Assembly (NCBI GenBank): GCA_933228895.1
Contig: OW121854.1
Span: 13,969,131-14,033,130, forward strand
Length of the DNA stretch: 64,000 nt
Direction of reading: 5' to 3'
DNA from: Platycnemis pennipes
Taxonomy: Eukaryota > Arthropoda > Insecta > Odonata > Platycnemididae
Below are positions 63,205 to 64,000 of the stretch, in pieces. A model generated the notes under the pieces. The model made no database searches, had not been told where the DNA came from, and worked only from the letters and a program-made list of their open reading frames with translations. The position numbers and the translations under genes were made by a program. Position 1 is the stretch's first letter; every line of letters begins with the position of its first letter.

Positions 63205-64000
63205 AGAAAATAAAATATCTAACGTAGAATCTATTAAATAGGTACTTAGGCGTCACCATCACTGAAGACATGCCATGGGGGAAACACATCAGGGAAATAA
63301 CTAGTATAGCAAACCATAAAATAGGATTCGTAAAAAGGGTTCTAGGCAAATGCGATGAGAGAGTAGGAGAAAGAAGCTATGTTCCACTTGTCAGGCCTCA
63401 TTTAGAATATGCCGCTAGTATCTGGGATCCGTACGAGGAAGGTATGATAATACAATTACAGCGTGTGTAAAGGAGATCCGATAGATTTGTTAAAGGCCGT
63501 TATGATAATTGTGTAAGTGTTACGAGTCTAATAGAAGAACTAGGATGGGAATATTACTATCAGAACGCAGGTTAAAATTTAGGTTAAGCCTTTTAAGTAA
63601 ATTCGAAACTGATTTGGTCAGAGATGACGTTTGATGCATATTAAGAACCCCTGAGTGTTATGCTAGGTTTGATCAGATTAACAAGATTAAATAGATAAAT
63701 TGTCGTGCCGATAGATTTAAAATGTCATTTTTCCCACGCATCATAAGAGAGAATAATAGGCAGCGTAGCAAAGGGAAGTGTAGGTGAAATATAGTCAAAG
63801 TAGTTTGTAGTGCATGATGCATGTAATAACAACTAATAATCCCTTTCTCATTATGTAGATACTAACCATCTACTATGTGCCCTATTATCTAGCATGTCTC
63901 CATTAAATATTCTAGTTTCATGTCAATAGTGGATGTTTGTGATCTTCCCCCCTGCCACACACCCTCGTGGCTCGCAGGATATGACGTAGATGTAGATGTA
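63205..64000 (+). mobile_element. LINE-II copy, reaching the window end
   Basis: Starts at NVESIK (63222) with a frameshift, then MPWGKHIREITSIANHKIGF, VKRVLGKCDERVGERSYVPL, VRPHLEYAASIWDPYEEGM (open 63270-63470). The LEELGWEYYYQNAG-like region is shifted. The UTR with TGCATGATGCATG follows, and the hairpin near 63950-63980 is shortened (CCTCGTGGCTCGCAGG). The tail ATGACGTAGATGTAGATGTA ends exactly at 64000. It is the longest LINE-II coding extent here. Confidence 0.92.

Noticed and set aside
1..64000. CRISPR arrays, operons, bacterial signals
   Set aside because: The repeats are dispersed or inverted, not regularly spaced with unique spacers. The content is eukaryotic.

Overview
This is a eukaryotic, intron-scale, repeat-dominated window. 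I infer an arthropod, probably an insect, from the repeat types: an insect-type mariner transposase tail, a Ty3/gypsy element primed by tRNA-Lys, tRNA-headed SINEs and many 5'-truncated CR1/Jockey-group LINEs. The species cannot be read from the sequence. No host protein-coding gene could be recognised. Almost every reading frame with a recognisable product is transposon-derived. The one weak host candidate is a CpG-rich block at about 57.8-59.2 kb with a short ATG-exon and a strong splice donor at 59099-59130. All comparisons were made by eye.

The backbone of the window is one LINE lineage in two subfamilies, called here LINE-I and LINE-II. About 28 copies lie on both strands, nearly all 5'-truncated. 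LINE-I encodes a C-terminus with KWESLSDRRLKFRLNL and TPTYYGRLDHNHKIREIDCR. LINE-II has GWESLSERRLKFRLNL and TPAYYARFDQINKIREIDCR. Both end in a 3'-UTR hairpin (CCCTGC ... GCAGGG) followed by a short (GATGTA)n tail. Two further LINE families with an 'AFEMWCYRRM'-type C-terminus occur at 20.5-21.1, 22.9-23.9, 37.4-37.8, 45.5 and 59.5-60.0 kb.

Region by region: 0-16 kb holds LINE and SINE copies, a 95-bp tandem duplication with perfect 36-bp palindromes (8.1 kb), a mariner-type element nested in a LINE (12.3-12.9 kb), a foldback (13.2 kb) and a CAGGGTGGC-ended DNA element (14.4-15.8 kb). From 16.9 to 25.8 kb there are three TTAA-flanked elements with GGWGG ends. A fourth at 46.4 kb is closely related to the 23-kb one. 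At 28757-34240 lies a complete LTR retrotransposon: 779-bp LTRs nearly identical to each other, a CCTT target duplication, a tRNA-Lys primer site, a gag with an N-terminal SAP-like motif and a pol entered through a GGGAAAC frameshift site. Its RT has Ala in place of the motif-A Asp, and most of RT, RNase H and integrase is deleted. From 34 to 56 kb there are mostly LINE-II and SINE copies, including a LINE-II/LINE-I chimera (51.1 kb) and a tRNA-like foldback (48.6 kb). The segment 56-64 kb holds long perfect palindromes (57.0 and 62.0 kb), the CpG-rich block, another LINE pseudogene and a LINE-II copy that runs off the end.

Nothing here works as a host pathway. The window records nested insertions: TTAA element in LINE, mariner in LINE, and a 105-bp insert with its own target duplication in LINE-II. 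The LTR element is the youngest visible arrival.
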